Shown here piece after piece: positions 33,317-42,028 of a stretch of 64,000 nucleotides of DNA. The stretch lies in assembly GCF_002284565.1 (NCBI RefSeq), contig NZ_NPKI01000015.1, positions 496,001-560,000 of the forward strand, given 5' to 3'. The notes below the pieces were generated by a model. It ran no database searches, was not told where the DNA came from, and saw only the letters and a program-made list of their open reading frames with translations. Position 1 is the first letter of the stretch; every line of letters starts with the position of its first letter. Both the position numbers and the translations under genes were made by a program. This DNA is from Mesorhizobium mediterraneum. GTDB lineage: Bacteria > Pseudomonadota > Alphaproteobacteria > Rhizobiales > Rhizobiaceae.

Positions 33317-35851
33317 CTAGCCGCGCTTGAGCACCTTGCCCTGCCTGAAAAAATCCTTCCACGGATCGGCTTCGGCCAACTGCTTCAGCGTCGTCTTGTC
33401 GCCGATCGGAAATGCGTTCGGCGCCAGTCCGGCCTCGATCTCCGCCCAGGTCGCCGGCATCGATACGGTAGCGCCCTTTTTGGCCCGCGACGAATAAGGC
33501 GCCACCGTGGTCGAGCCGCGGCTATTGCGCAGATAGTCGACGAAGATTTTTCCGGTGCGCGCCTTCTTCGACAGCGTCGCCGTGTAGCGGTCGGGTGCCG
33601 CCTGTTCCAGCGCGCGGGCGAAATCATGGGCGAAGTCTTTCACCTCATCCCAATCCGCCGATGGTTTCAGAGGCACGACGACATGGTAGCCCTTGCCACC
33701 CGACGTCTTGACGAAATTCGGCAAGGACAGCTCATCGAGCCTACCGCGGATTTCGAGCGCCGCCGCGCGCACCGCTTTCACGTCGACGCCTTCGTCGGGA
33801 TCGAGATCGAAGATGATCTGGTCCGGCTTATCCAGTTCGTCGATGGTGCAGCCCCAGATATGGATCTCGACCACGCCGAGCTGGACCAAGGCAGCGACAC
33901 CGTCGAAGTCGCGGATGAACAGGATCTCCTCGCCGTCCGTCGGATCCTTCATCCTGGCGATCTTGTCATGCATGCCGGCCGATGCATGCTTCTGGAAAAA
34001 GCGCTGGCCCTCGACGCCGTCCGGCGCACGCACCAGGCTTAGCGGCCGATTGACGACGAATTGTTGCAGGCGCGGCCAGACCAAAGCGTAATGATCGAGC
34101 AGGCCCTGCTTCGATACCTTCTCGTGCGGCCGCAGAAGCTTGTCGGGATGAGAAAGCTTTACGACGGTTTTTGCCGCCCCCGAGGATTCAACAGAGGTGC
34201 CCTTGCCCCCGGCAGGCTTTTCCTTGGTATCGGCCTTGCCTGCGGGTGCCTTTGGCTTTTCCTGCACGACTTCCTCCGCCGGTTTGTCCTCGCGCAATCC
34301 CTGGAACGAGGCGTGGCGTATTATACGGTCGGACGTCCAGGTACGGAACTCCACTTCGCCGACAAGGTCTGGCTTCACCCAAACCACTCCTTTGCCCAGC
34401 CCTTTGCCCCTCGGTAGCGCCCTGTCGAAGGGCGAGGTCTTCGCCTTCAGAGCATCAAGCTTCTTCTTCAGGTCGTTGGTGCCCTGCATCGAAAAGCCGG
34501 TGCCGACACGGCCGGCATAGTGCAGCTTGCCGCCCTCATGGTAGCCGACCAGCAAGGAGCGCAATCCACGCCCGGTCTTCTCCGACGGCAGGTAGCCGCC
34601 GATGACGAATTCCTGGCGAAGCGTGCATTTCGACTTCACCCAGGACAAGCCGCGGCCGCTGCGATAGGGCGCGTCGGCGCGCTTGGAGACGATCCCCTCC
34701 AGCCCCATGCGGCAGGCGTGCTCCAGCATGACCTTGCCCGGTTCGGCAAAATGGTCGCTGAAGCGGACTGCCGAATTGTCTGGCTGTTTGCCAAGCAAGT
34801 CCTGCAAAGCCTGCTTGCGCTCGACCAGCGGCTCTGTGCGCATATCCTCGCCATCGAGACGCATCAGGTCGAAGACGTAATAGAGAAAACGATCCGTGCG
34901 GCGCGCCGACAGATCCGCCTGGAGCAGCGCGAAGGACGAGACGCCGCTGTCCGCCAGCACGACGATCTCGCCGTCAATGATGGCATCCATGCATTTCAGG
35001 CGCCCGAGTTCTGCGACAATCTCGCCGCCGAACTTGTCCGTCCAGTCAAGGCCGGTGCGCGTCAAGAGCCGCACCTCGGTGCCGGCAAGCTGCGCCTGCA
35101 TGCGGTAGCCGTCGAATTTCACCTCATGCAGCCATTCCTTGCCGGGAGGGGCATCCCTTTGCAGTGTGGCGAGGCATGGTTCAATGAATTCGAGCTGCTT
35201 TGCCGCCTTGGCCTTCGCCTTGCTAGCGAGCCGTTTGTTCGAATGCCAGACCCTTGGCTTCTTGCCATCGGCGGTCTTGCCTTCGCCGACCTCCTCGATC
35301 GTCAGGCCCGACTTCACCGATTCTGGCGCCTCCTGCAAAATGTCCTCGCCCGGCCGGGCGGCGACATCGTCGGATTTGATCAGCAGCCAATTGTCGCGCG
35401 TTTTGCCGGGACGCGGCTTCAGGCGCACCAGATGCCAGAGACCGTTCAGCTTGTGGCCATGCAACTCGAAGCTGATATGGCCCTTTTTCATCGCCTGGGC
35501 CGGATCGGTTTCCGGTTGCCATCTGCCTTCGTCCCAGACGATGACCGAGCCGCCGCCATATTCGCCCTTGGGAATGGTGCCCTCGAAGGACGCGTAGTCG
35601 ATCGGGTGGTCCTCGACATGCACGGCGAACCGCTTTTCATGCGGATCGAGGCTCGGGCCCCGGGTTATCGCCCAGCTCCACAGCACGCCATTGTGTTCGA
35701 GGCGAAGGTCGTAATGCAGCCGTGTCGCGGCGTGCTTTTGGATGACAAAGATGCCGCCGGCCTCACCTTTCCTGCTGCGAACGACCTTGCCGGCCGGCTC
35801 GGCGGTCTTCTTGAAATCGCGCTTGGCGTGATACTGCTCAAGGCTGGCCAT
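33317..35851 (-). CDS. ligD: Multifunctional non-homologous end-joining DNA ligase LigD
   Basis: 844-aa NHEJ enzyme with domains in the order 3'-phosphoesterase (about 1-180; FVIQKHAATRLHYDLRLE, then HPIDYASFEGTIPKGEYG), ATP-dependent ligase (about 215-520; catalytic Lys245 in EVKFDGYR, later EGIVSKR), and polymerase/primase (about 560-840; DLDPDEG acidic residues, KTSGGKGYHVVVPL). It repairs double-strand breaks with Ku. No ku gene is in this window, so ku must lie elsewhere. ATG start has no strong competitor. Confidence 0.95.
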   Translation of the reverse strand: MASLEQYHAKRDFKKTAEPAGKVVRSRKGEAGGIFVIQKHAATRLHYDLRLEHNGVLWSWAITRGPSLDPHEKRFAVHVEDHPIDYASFEGTIPKGEYGGGSVIVWDEGRWQPETDPAQAMKKGHISFELHGHKLNGLWHLVRLKPRPGKTRDNWLLIKSDDVAARPGEDILQEAPESVKSGLTIEEVGEGKTADGKKPRVWHSNKRLASKAKAKAAKQLEFIEPCLATLQRDAPPGKEWLHEVKFDGYRMQAQLAGTEVRLLTRTGLDWTDKFGGEIVAELGRLKCMDAIIDGEIVVLADSGVSSFALLQADLSARRTDRFLYYVFDLMRLDGEDMRTEPLVERKQALQDLLGKQPDNSAVRFSDHFAEPGKVMLEHACRMGLEGIVSKRADAPYRSGRGLSWVKSKCTLRQEFVIGGYLPSEKTGRGLRSLLVGYHEGGKLHYAGRVGTGFSMQGTNDLKKKLDALKAKTSPFDRALPRGKGLGKGVVWVKPDLVGEVEFRTWTSDRIIRHASFQGLREDKPAEEVVQEKPKAPAGKADTKEKPAGGKGTSVESSGAAKTVVKLSHPDKLLRPHEKVSKQGLLDHYALVWPRLQQFVVNRPLSLVRAPDGVEGQRFFQKHASAGMHDKIARMKDPTDGEEILFIRDFDGVAALVQLGVVEIHIWGCTIDELDKPDQIIFDLDPDEGVDVKAVRAAALEIRGRLDELSLPNFVKTSGGKGYHVVVPLKPSADWDEVKDFAHDFARALEQAAPDRYTATLSKKARTGKIFVDYLRNSRGSTTVAPYSSRAKKGATVSMPATWAEIEAGLAPNAFPIGDKTTLKQLAEADPWKDFFRQGKVLKRG

Positions 35852-36003
35852 GACACGCGATCCTATGCGGATTTGCTATGGCGTCGAAGGCTTCGGCTTG
35901 GCGACGCCGGCACGAGGTCTTGAACGGATAGAAATCGTTTCAGTTCCGGCCCCGCGAAAAGCGAGGCACGCCGGATTGCCCGGCGTTGCCTCGATCGAGA
36001 GTG

Positions 36004-36510
36004 CTATTCGGCGGCTTGAAGGTTGACCTTGGCCTCCGCGATCTCGGTAAGCTTGCGGTCGGTTGCCTGCTCTTCCTTGATGTTGTTGGCCAGGACATTG
36101 GCGCAGTCGCTGCGGCCAAGCTGCTTGGCCCAGGCAATCAACGTGCCGTAACGGGTTATCTCATAGTGCTCGACCGCTTGCGCGGATGCGATCAGGGCGG
36201 CGTCGAGAACATCCTTGTCGTCGATGTCGCCGCTGACTTCATCGGCTTCCTCGAGAATGCCGTCGATGGCCGGACAGTTGACCGTCTTGGCCTTCACGCC
36301 GTGCAGTTCGAACACGTTCTCGACGCGCGCGATATGGCCCTTGGTCTGCCCGAGGTGCTTCTCCAGGCCGGCTTTCAATTGCGGATTGGTCGCCTTGTCG
36401 ATCATCTTCGGCAGCGCCTTCTCGATCTGTTTTTCGGCGTAATAGATGTCGCGCAGCGTGTGGACGAAGAGGTCGTCCAGCGTCTTGATGTCTTTCGAAA
36501 AGAAACCCAT
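36004..36510 (-). CDS. DUF892 ferritin-like protein (YciF/YciE type)
   Basis: 168-aa four-helix ferritin-like protein of the DUF892 family. Typical segments: LDDLFVHTLRDIYYAEKQIEKALPKM, HLGQTKGHIARVENVFELHG and ALIASAQAVEHYEITRYGTLIAWA, with Glu and His residues spaced as in di-iron proteins. Members are stress-induced in many bacteria. Downstream of a 408-bp gap containing a TGTGA/TCACA dyad. A separate unit, not linked to MbfA despite the ferritin fold. Confidence 0.88.
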   Translation of the reverse strand: MGFFSKDIKTLDDLFVHTLRDIYYAEKQIEKALPKMIDKATNPQLKAGLEKHLGQTKGHIARVENVFELHGVKAKTVNCPAIDGILEEADEVSGDIDDKDVLDAALIASAQAVEHYEITRYGTLIAWAKQLGRSDCANVLANNIKEEQATDRKLTEIAEAKVNLQAAE

Positions 36511-36918
36511 GGCTTTTGCCTTTCCATCGTTCTCGCTGTGTTGGGATTCCGGCGGCGGTTCCGCACGGAAGCCGCTGTCTGCTGGAGCCGGGTTGGTGCG
36601 GCTCTTGTCGTCAACGTGCGGCTATCGGACGGGTTCCTGACTTTCCCTGGGCAAGCACGGAAATTTCGCGGCACCGGCCAAGGCTGAAACAGAAGCGCGC
36701 CGCAGCGACATCCAAACGAAACATATGTGATGCAAAAGTCACATCGACCGAAATGTCGACGCACTGCATGGAAAGACCCCGAATCAGCCGCATTGCGGCC
36801 ATGAACCAAGGCATTTTCGACCAGATATTAACATCGTGTTCACCGACTATTCACGCCTCGACGCTATGATCCTCGCAATTCGGAAGGGACATCCGAAATC
36901 GGGACAGGGACAGGTAAA
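36511..36918. other. Regulatory gap between DUF892 gene and a small ORF
   Basis: About 408 bp without a convincing gene. It contains a TGTGA-N8-TCACA dyad near 36725-36744 (N8 rather than the N6 of Crp sites) and an AT-richer patch just before the small rightward ORF. No transcription terminator recognised. Confidence 0.5.
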
Positions 36919-37065
36919 ATGAACTTCTTGACGCACCTCATCGGCTACGCTGCCGCCATCCGCGAATTCGTCGCGCCGACCTACCGGCCGGAGCGCTATT
37001 ACATGCGCGGCCCAGGCCCTGCTTGCGCACGCCGCGGCCACACGCTCGGCATCAGCGCGCACTGA
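36919..37065 (+). CDS. Putative 48-aa small protein
   Basis: Small open frame starting MNFLTHLIGYAAAIREFVAP and ending GISAH. Third codon positions are almost all G or C and a GGACAGG stretch lies 7 bp upstream, both coding-like. The N-terminal 20 residues form an amphipathic helix; the tail is rich in Tyr, Arg, Gly and Pro. No family recognised. It sits isolated between a regulatory gap and the DCC-protein gene. Confidence 0.45.
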   Translation: MNFLTHLIGYAAAIREFVAPTYRPERYYMRGPGPACARRGHTLGISAH

Positions 37066-37258
37066 TGACGACCATGGAAAGCCGTCATGACAGCCGGATC
37101 TGCAGGCCGGCCGCCGATCACCGTGCGACCACCTATCGCACGGAGCGTTCTGCGCTCGCCGACCGGCGGCGTGCGACAACAAGGTTCTGAGATTCTGGGG
37201 CTTTGATCTCGCCTCCGGCAAGCTTAGTGTCGTTTGACACCAAGCAGCCGGGACCCGC

Positions 37259-37702
37259 GTGACCACCCAGCCAAACCATCCTCCTGAAAAGCCAGCCTTC
37301 GATGCAAGCCATCCGTTGATCGTGTTCGACGGCGTCTGTGTGCTGTGCTCGGGCTTCGTGCGCATGGTGGTCAGGCTCGACCGCAAAAGCCGCTTCCGCT
37401 TCGCCACGGCGCAGTCGCCGCTCGGCGAAGCGCTGTTTCGAAAATACGGGCTGCGGACGGATAGCTACGAGACCAATCTGGTCCTCATCGACGGCGCCGC
37501 CTTCACCCGCCTGGACAGTTTCGTCGCCGTCATGGCCGAACTGGGCTGGCCGTGGCGGGCGGCGAGGTCTTTCCTCCTGCTGCCGCGCCCGCTTCGCGAC
37601 TGGCTCTATGACCGCATTGCGAAGAACCGGTACGCGCTGTTCGGCAGGAAAGAGAGTTGCGAGATCCCCTCCGCTGAACTGAAAGGGCGGCTGATTGGCT
37701 AA
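37259..37702 (+). CDS. DCC-family thiol-disulfide oxidoreductase-like protein (DUF393)
   Basis: 147-aa DUF393 protein with the DxxCxxC signature as FDGVCVLCSGF near residues 23-33, followed by RFRFATAQSPLGEAL and a C-terminal RDWLYDRIAKNRYALFGR segment typical of the family. It is predicted to be thioredoxin-fold like. GTG is the only plausible start in frame. Next gene is 60 bp downstream on the same strand, possibly co-transcribed. Confidence 0.87.
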   Translation: MTTQPNHPPEKPAFDASHPLIVFDGVCVLCSGFVRMVVRLDRKSRFRFATAQSPLGEALFRKYGLRTDSYETNLVLIDGAAFTRLDSFVAVMAELGWPWRAARSFLLLPRPLRDWLYDRIAKNRYALFGRKESCEIPSAELKGRLIG

Positions 37703-37762
37703 GCGAAGGCTCCTGGGAAGCTTCTGCGCTACCCGAGGCGGCAGCGCTTGGGAGAGCAGCCG

Positions 37763-39568
37763 ATGAAGGTTCTCATCGTCGGCGGCTACGGCACATTTGG
37801 CGGCCGCATCGTCGAACTGCTGGAGAACCAACCGCGCCTGACGCTGATCATCGCCGGCCGCTCGCTTGCCAAAGCCGATGCCTATTGCGGGAGCCGTCAC
37901 GGCGCTGAGGCGCGGCTCGTGCCGGCGCAGTTCGACCGCGACGGCGATCTTGCGGCGCAACTGGCCTCATTGCGTCCCGACACGATGGTCGACGCCAGCG
38001 GTCCGTTCCAGGCCTATGGCGAGGGGCGCTACCGCGTTATCGAGGCCTGTATCGCCCAGGGTGTCAACTATCTCGATCTCGCCGACGGGTCGGATTTCGT
38101 CGCCGGCGTTTCTGCATTCGACGCGGCGGCGCGCGAGACCGGTCTTTTCGTGCTGTCCGGAGTTTCCAGCTTTCCGGTGCTGACGGCAGCGGCGGTGCGC
38201 CGGCTATCTCTTGATATGGCGCGGGTCGAGACCATTCGTGGCGGCATCGCGCCGTCGCCCTTTGCCGGGGTCGGCGAAAACGTCATCCGCGCCATTGCCG
38301 GCTATGCCGGACAACCAGTGCAGCTCGCACGCGACGGCGAACCGTCGCAGGGCCACCCGTTCACCGAACAGATGCGTTACACGATCGCGCCGCCCGGCCG
38401 CCTGCCGCTGAGGAGCACGCTGTTCTCGCTGGTCGACGTACCGGACCTGCGGGCGCTCGCCGATCTCTGGCCGCAGGCACAGACGATCTGGATGGGCGCG
38501 GGGCCGGTGCCGGAAGTGCTGCACCGCGCCCTGATCGGTCTCGCCTGGCTCGTGCGCGCCGGCTTGGTCCGCTCGCTCTTGCCCTTGGCTTCGCTCATGC
38601 ACTGGGCGAGCAACCGGCTGCGCTGGGGCGAGCATCGCGGCGGCATGTTTGTCGCGGTGGAAGGCGCGGATCGGTCGCGTACGCCGGTCAGGCGCTCATG
38701 GCATCTGCTGGCGGAGGGCAATGACGGGCCGCTGATCCCGTCGATGGCGGTCGAGGCGCTGGTGCGCAAGGCGCTGGACGGACATATGCCTGCGCCAGGA
38801 GCGCGGGCGGCCGTGCGCGACCTGGAACTCGAGGACTATGAAGCGCTGTTTGCCAACCGGACGATCCATACCGGCTTCAGGGACGATACCGCCGATGCGG
38901 ACAAGCCGCTCTACGCCGCCTTGCTCGGCGACGCCTGGCAAAACCTGCCCAAGGAGATCCGCGCCATGCACGATGGCACGACCAAGGCGCAGGGACGCGC
39001 CAGCGTCGAGCGCGGAGGCAATATGTTTGGCCGGCTTGCAGCCTGGTTGGTCGGGTTTCCGAAGGCCCGTGACGACATCCCGGTCGATGTCCGCTTCCAC
39101 GCCAACGAAAACGAAGAAACCTGGACGCGGACATTCGGCGGGCAGGGTTTCTCCAGCCGCCAGTTCGCCGGATGCGGCCGATCCGAGCGGTTGCTGTGCG
39201 AACGCTTCGGCCCGCTGACCTTCGCCATGGCGCTGGTCGCCGAGGAGAACCGGCTGTCGCTCGTGCTGCGCCGCTGGAGCATTTTTGGCCTGAAGCTGCC
39301 GATGTGGCTTTGCCCGCGCTCGACATCTTTTGAGAGCGTGGAGAACGGCCGCTTCCGCTTCCATGTCGAGATCTCGCATCCGCTCACTGGATTAATCGTG
39401 CGCTATCGCGGCTGGCTCGAACCCTCGCACGGTTCCAGCACGATCGTGCCGCCTGCCGCCTTGCCCAGTTCGCGGCAGTCTTCAACCGTGCACAGTGTCC
39501 AGCCTTCGCCGGTGGCGCCGGATGCGGCGAGCACGAGGCGCGGCTGTGGCTTGATCGGGGGCGTGTAG
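37763..39568 (+). CDS. Saccharopine-dehydrogenase-like NAD(P)-binding protein fused to DUF4166
   Basis: 601-aa two-domain protein. The N-terminal half (about 1-350) starts with a Rossmann motif (MKVLIVGGYGTFGGRIVELL) and resembles saccharopine dehydrogenase-like reductases (VDASGPFQAYGEGRYRVIEACIAQG). The C-terminal half is DUF4166 (LFGDAWQNLP-like LLGDAWQNLPKEIRAMHDG, GLKLPMWLCPRSTSFE, VRYRGWLEP). The ATG preferred here follows GGAGAG; an in-frame upstream start adds five residues. The last 55 residues overlap the convergent DUF1850 gene and look non-conserved, suggesting read-through past a lost stop. Confidence 0.82.
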   Translation: MKVLIVGGYGTFGGRIVELLENQPRLTLIIAGRSLAKADAYCGSRHGAEARLVPAQFDRDGDLAAQLASLRPDTMVDASGPFQAYGEGRYRVIEACIAQGVNYLDLADGSDFVAGVSAFDAAARETGLFVLSGVSSFPVLTAAAVRRLSLDMARVETIRGGIAPSPFAGVGENVIRAIAGYAGQPVQLARDGEPSQGHPFTEQMRYTIAPPGRLPLRSTLFSLVDVPDLRALADLWPQAQTIWMGAGPVPEVLHRALIGLAWLVRAGLVRSLLPLASLMHWASNRLRWGEHRGGMFVAVEGADRSRTPVRRSWHLLAEGNDGPLIPSMAVEALVRKALDGHMPAPGARAAVRDLELEDYEALFANRTIHTGFRDDTADADKPLYAALLGDAWQNLPKEIRAMHDGTTKAQGRASVERGGNMFGRLAAWLVGFPKARDDIPVDVRFHANENEETWTRTFGGQGFSSRQFAGCGRSERLLCERFGPLTFAMALVAEENRLSLVLRRWSIFGLKLPMWLCPRSTSFESVENGRFRFHVEISHPLTGLIVRYRGWLEPSHGSSTIVPPAALPSSRQSSTVHSVQPSPVAPDAASTRRGCGLIGGV

Positions 39569-39780
39569 GCCCACCAGCCGTCCCGCAGCACCGCGCCCTC
39601 GGGCGGCTCCATGCCGGCGCCCGAGCCCTTGATCCGTGCCTCGACGATTTGCAGGCCGGAAGGCAGCACCTTCCAGTCCTCCTGCCAATGCGTCTTTTCC
39701 ACCGAATGCGTCCAGGAAAGCGTGAAAGCGGCCACAGTGAGCGTCATCGTCTTACCGGCGGCCAGGATACAGAGGCTCAT
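39403..39780 (-). CDS. DUF1850 protein, TRAP-TAXI accessory
   Basis: 125-aa DUF1850 protein with a hydrophobic N-terminal segment (TLTVAAFTLSWTHSVEKTHWQEDWKV) that may be a signal or anchor. FTLSWTHSVEK and GAGMEPPEGAVLRDGWWAY are family-conserved. DUF1850 genes accompany fused TRAP permeases of the TAXI type; here the start overlaps the permease stop by 4 bp. Likely a periplasmic accessory of the transporter. Overlaps the convergent long protein's 3' end by 166 bp. Confidence 0.85.
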   Translation of the reverse strand: MSLCILAAGKTMTLTVAAFTLSWTHSVEKTHWQEDWKVLPSGLQIVEARIKGSGAGMEPPEGAVLRDGWWAYTPPIKPQPRLVLAASGATGEGWTLCTVEDCRELGKAAGGTIVLEPCEGSSQPR

Positions 39781-41867
39781 GCGGTCCCGGACGCCTGCCG
39801 TGCACGCCAGCAGTGCCAGCCGATCCAGATAAGAGAGAGCGCCCAGCCGGCCTCGTCGGTGAGCGGCAGCGCGGCAACCAGCAGCGCGCCTGCGCAGAAG
39901 GCGACGAGACGTTCCCACCAAGCCATGCGCCTGATGAGGAACCCGACAGCGGCCGCGCCCCACAGGACGATGCCCATGCAGGCCTTGGCGACGATATAGG
40001 CGACCTCGACGGGATAGCCGAACTGGGCGGCGATCGGACCGGCGTCCTGCAACATCAGCGCCGGGGTGTAGACCGCCATGAACGGCACGACGAAGCCGGC
40101 GACGGCAAGCTTGGTGGCTTGGATGCCGATCTTGAGGCCGCTCTCCTTGGCCATTGGCGCGGCGGCGAAAGCGGCCAGCGCCACCGGCGGGGTGAGGTCG
40201 GCCATGATGCCGAAATAGAAGACGAACATATGGCTGACCAGCAGCGGCACGTCGAGCGCCAACAGGGCCGGCCCGGCCAGCGACGAGGTGATGATGTAAT
40301 TGGGGATGGTCGGGATGCCCATGCCGAGCACCAGGCAGGTCAGCATGGTCAGCAGCAGCGACAGGAACAGGTTGTTCTCGCCGATGGAGATGATCCAGCC
40401 GATGAAGGTCGAGGCGATGCCGGTGAGCGTCAGCGTGCCGATGACGATGCCGACAATGGCGCAGGCGATGCCGACCGGCAGCGCGTTCTTTGCTCCCTCG
40501 GCAAGCGAGTCTATGCATATCTGCAACGTCTCGCGTCCGCCCCTGAAGGTGAAGCAAGCGATGACGAGCGCCGCGATCACAAGGCTGAGGATGTTGACGC
40601 CGAACTTCATGAAAGAGGCGGCGGCAAGCCCCAGCGCCAGCCAGAAGACAATGCGGAAGGCAAGCGGCCCGATCAACGCCGCCAGCGGCGTGCCGAGGAT
40701 GAGCACGATGGTCAGCGCCAGCCCCATGGTGCCGGCGAAGATCGGCGTATAGCCGGCAAACAGCAGATAGATGAGCGCGGCAAGCGGCAGAACCAGCGGC
40801 CAGTGTCTTCTCACCGCGTCCCACGGATTGGGCAGATCCGCTTTGGCCATGCCGTGCAGGTCAGCCTTGCCGGCTTCCAGATGCACCTGCCAGAAACAGG
40901 CGCCGAAATAGAGCAGTGCCGGGATGATCGCCGCCTTGACCACTTCGGCATAGGGGATGTTCAGCGTCTCGGCCATGATGAAGGCGACCGCGCCCATCAC
41001 CGGCGGCATGATCTGGCCGCCCATCGAGGAGGTCGCCTCGACGGCGCCGGCGAAAGCCGGGCGGAAGCCGAAGCGCTTCATAAGCGGGATGGTGAACTGG
41101 CCGCTGGCCACCACGTTGGCGACGCCGGAGCCGGAAATGGTGCCCATCAGCGCCGATGACAGGACGCAGACCTGGGCCGGGCCGCCGCGCCACGAGCCGA
41201 CCAGGCCAAGGGCGAAATCGTTGAACAGCGCGATCATGCCGGCGCGTTCGAGAAAGGCGGCGAAGACGACGAAGATGAAGATGTAGGCGGCCGAGACGTA
41301 GACCGGCGTGCCGTATATGCCTTCCGTGCCAAAGGCGAAGGTGTCGACGAGCTGGGCGAAATCATAGCCGCGATGGATGAAGGGCGACGGTAGGTGATTG
41401 CCGGCAAATGCGTAAGCGAGGAAGATCAAGGCGATCAGGGCAAGCGGCAGCCCCATCAACCGCCGCGCGGCCTCGAAGACCAGCACGACCAGCACCGTGC
41501 CGACGATCAGGTCCGGCGTGGTGAGGAAGCCGGAGCGGCGGATGAGGTCGGCATAGAACACCCAATTATACAGGCCGGTGGCGAAGCCGAGCACGCCGAG
41601 TGCCCAGAACGCTGCTTTCGCCGGGATGCTTGTGGCGCGCAGATTGGCGATCAGGCCAAAGCCGAGCAGCAGCAAGAAGCCGACATGCATGGCGCGCACC
41701 ACCTGGCTCGGCAGGCTGCCATAAGCGGCGATGTAGATCTGGAAGATGGAAAAGGCGACGGCGATGAGAAAGGCGGCCTTGCCGGCGATGCCTTCGCCGA
41801 AACCCGGCGGCAGCCCTTCGACCGGAGCTTCGGCGGTGGGGGAGAGAATGGTCGGGGTATCGGTCAT
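39777..41867 (-). CDS. TRAP transporter fused permease subunit (4TM/12TM, TAXI type)
   Basis: 696-aa inner-membrane protein combining the DctQ-like small (first about 130 residues) and DctM-like large subunits into one polypeptide, as usual for TAXI TRAP systems. Core motifs: GLVGSWRGGPAQVCVLSSALMGTISGSGVANVVASGQFTIPLM-like region near 240-275, EATSSMGGQIMPPVMGAVAFIMAE and LVLGMGIPTIPNYIITSSLAGPAL. It takes up an unknown carboxylate or amino acid driven by sodium or protons. The binding protein gene is 161 bp upstream, with a strong palindromic repeat between. Confidence 0.93.
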   Translation of the reverse strand: MTDTPTILSPTAEAPVEGLPPGFGEGIAGKAAFLIAVAFSIFQIYIAAYGSLPSQVVRAMHVGFLLLLGFGLIANLRATSIPAKAAFWALGVLGFATGLYNWVFYADLIRRSGFLTTPDLIVGTVLVVLVFEAARRLMGLPLALIALIFLAYAFAGNHLPSPFIHRGYDFAQLVDTFAFGTEGIYGTPVYVSAAYIFIFVVFAAFLERAGMIALFNDFALGLVGSWRGGPAQVCVLSSALMGTISGSGVANVVASGQFTIPLMKRFGFRPAFAGAVEATSSMGGQIMPPVMGAVAFIMAETLNIPYAEVVKAAIIPALLYFGACFWQVHLEAGKADLHGMAKADLPNPWDAVRRHWPLVLPLAALIYLLFAGYTPIFAGTMGLALTIVLILGTPLAALIGPLAFRIVFWLALGLAAASFMKFGVNILSLVIAALVIACFTFRGGRETLQICIDSLAEGAKNALPVGIACAIVGIVIGTLTLTGIASTFIGWIISIGENNLFLSLLLTMLTCLVLGMGIPTIPNYIITSSLAGPALLALDVPLLVSHMFVFYFGIMADLTPPVALAAFAAAPMAKESGLKIGIQATKLAVAGFVVPFMAVYTPALMLQDAGPIAAQFGYPVEVAYIVAKACMGIVLWGAAAVGFLIRRMAWWERLVAFCAGALLVAALPLTDEAGWALSLIWIGWHCWRARQASGTA

Positions 41868-41884
41868 TGGCGGGTTCCTGGCAG

Positions 41885-42026
41885 GCGCTCCCCTCCCCCT
41901 TGAGGGGAGGGTGGATAGCCGCCGACGGCGGATGGACGGGTGGGGTCGTTGCGGCAGTGCGCGGCCTGAACCGACCCCACCCGCCTCGCTTCGCTCGGCA
42001 CCCTCCCCTCAAGGGGGAGGGAGCGC
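41885..42026. repeat. Intercistronic palindromic repeat between TAXI binding protein and permease
   Basis: About 142 bp with complementary ends (GCGCTCCCCTCCCCCTTGAG left end, its near-perfect complement at the right end), beginning 2 bp after the binding-protein stop. Another rhizobial dispersed repeat. As RNA it would fold into a very stable hairpin inside the operon. Confidence 0.75.
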
Positions 42027-42028
42027 CC

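Noticed and set aside
36725..36744. ATGTGA-N8-TCACAT as a Crp site
   Set aside because: Crp/Fnr-type sites need a 6-bp spacer here; 8 bp does not fit, so only a generic dyad is noted.
39813..41159. Long plus-strand open frame opposite the fused TRAP permease
   Set aside because: Low-complexity charged translation typical of antisense of a membrane-protein gene.
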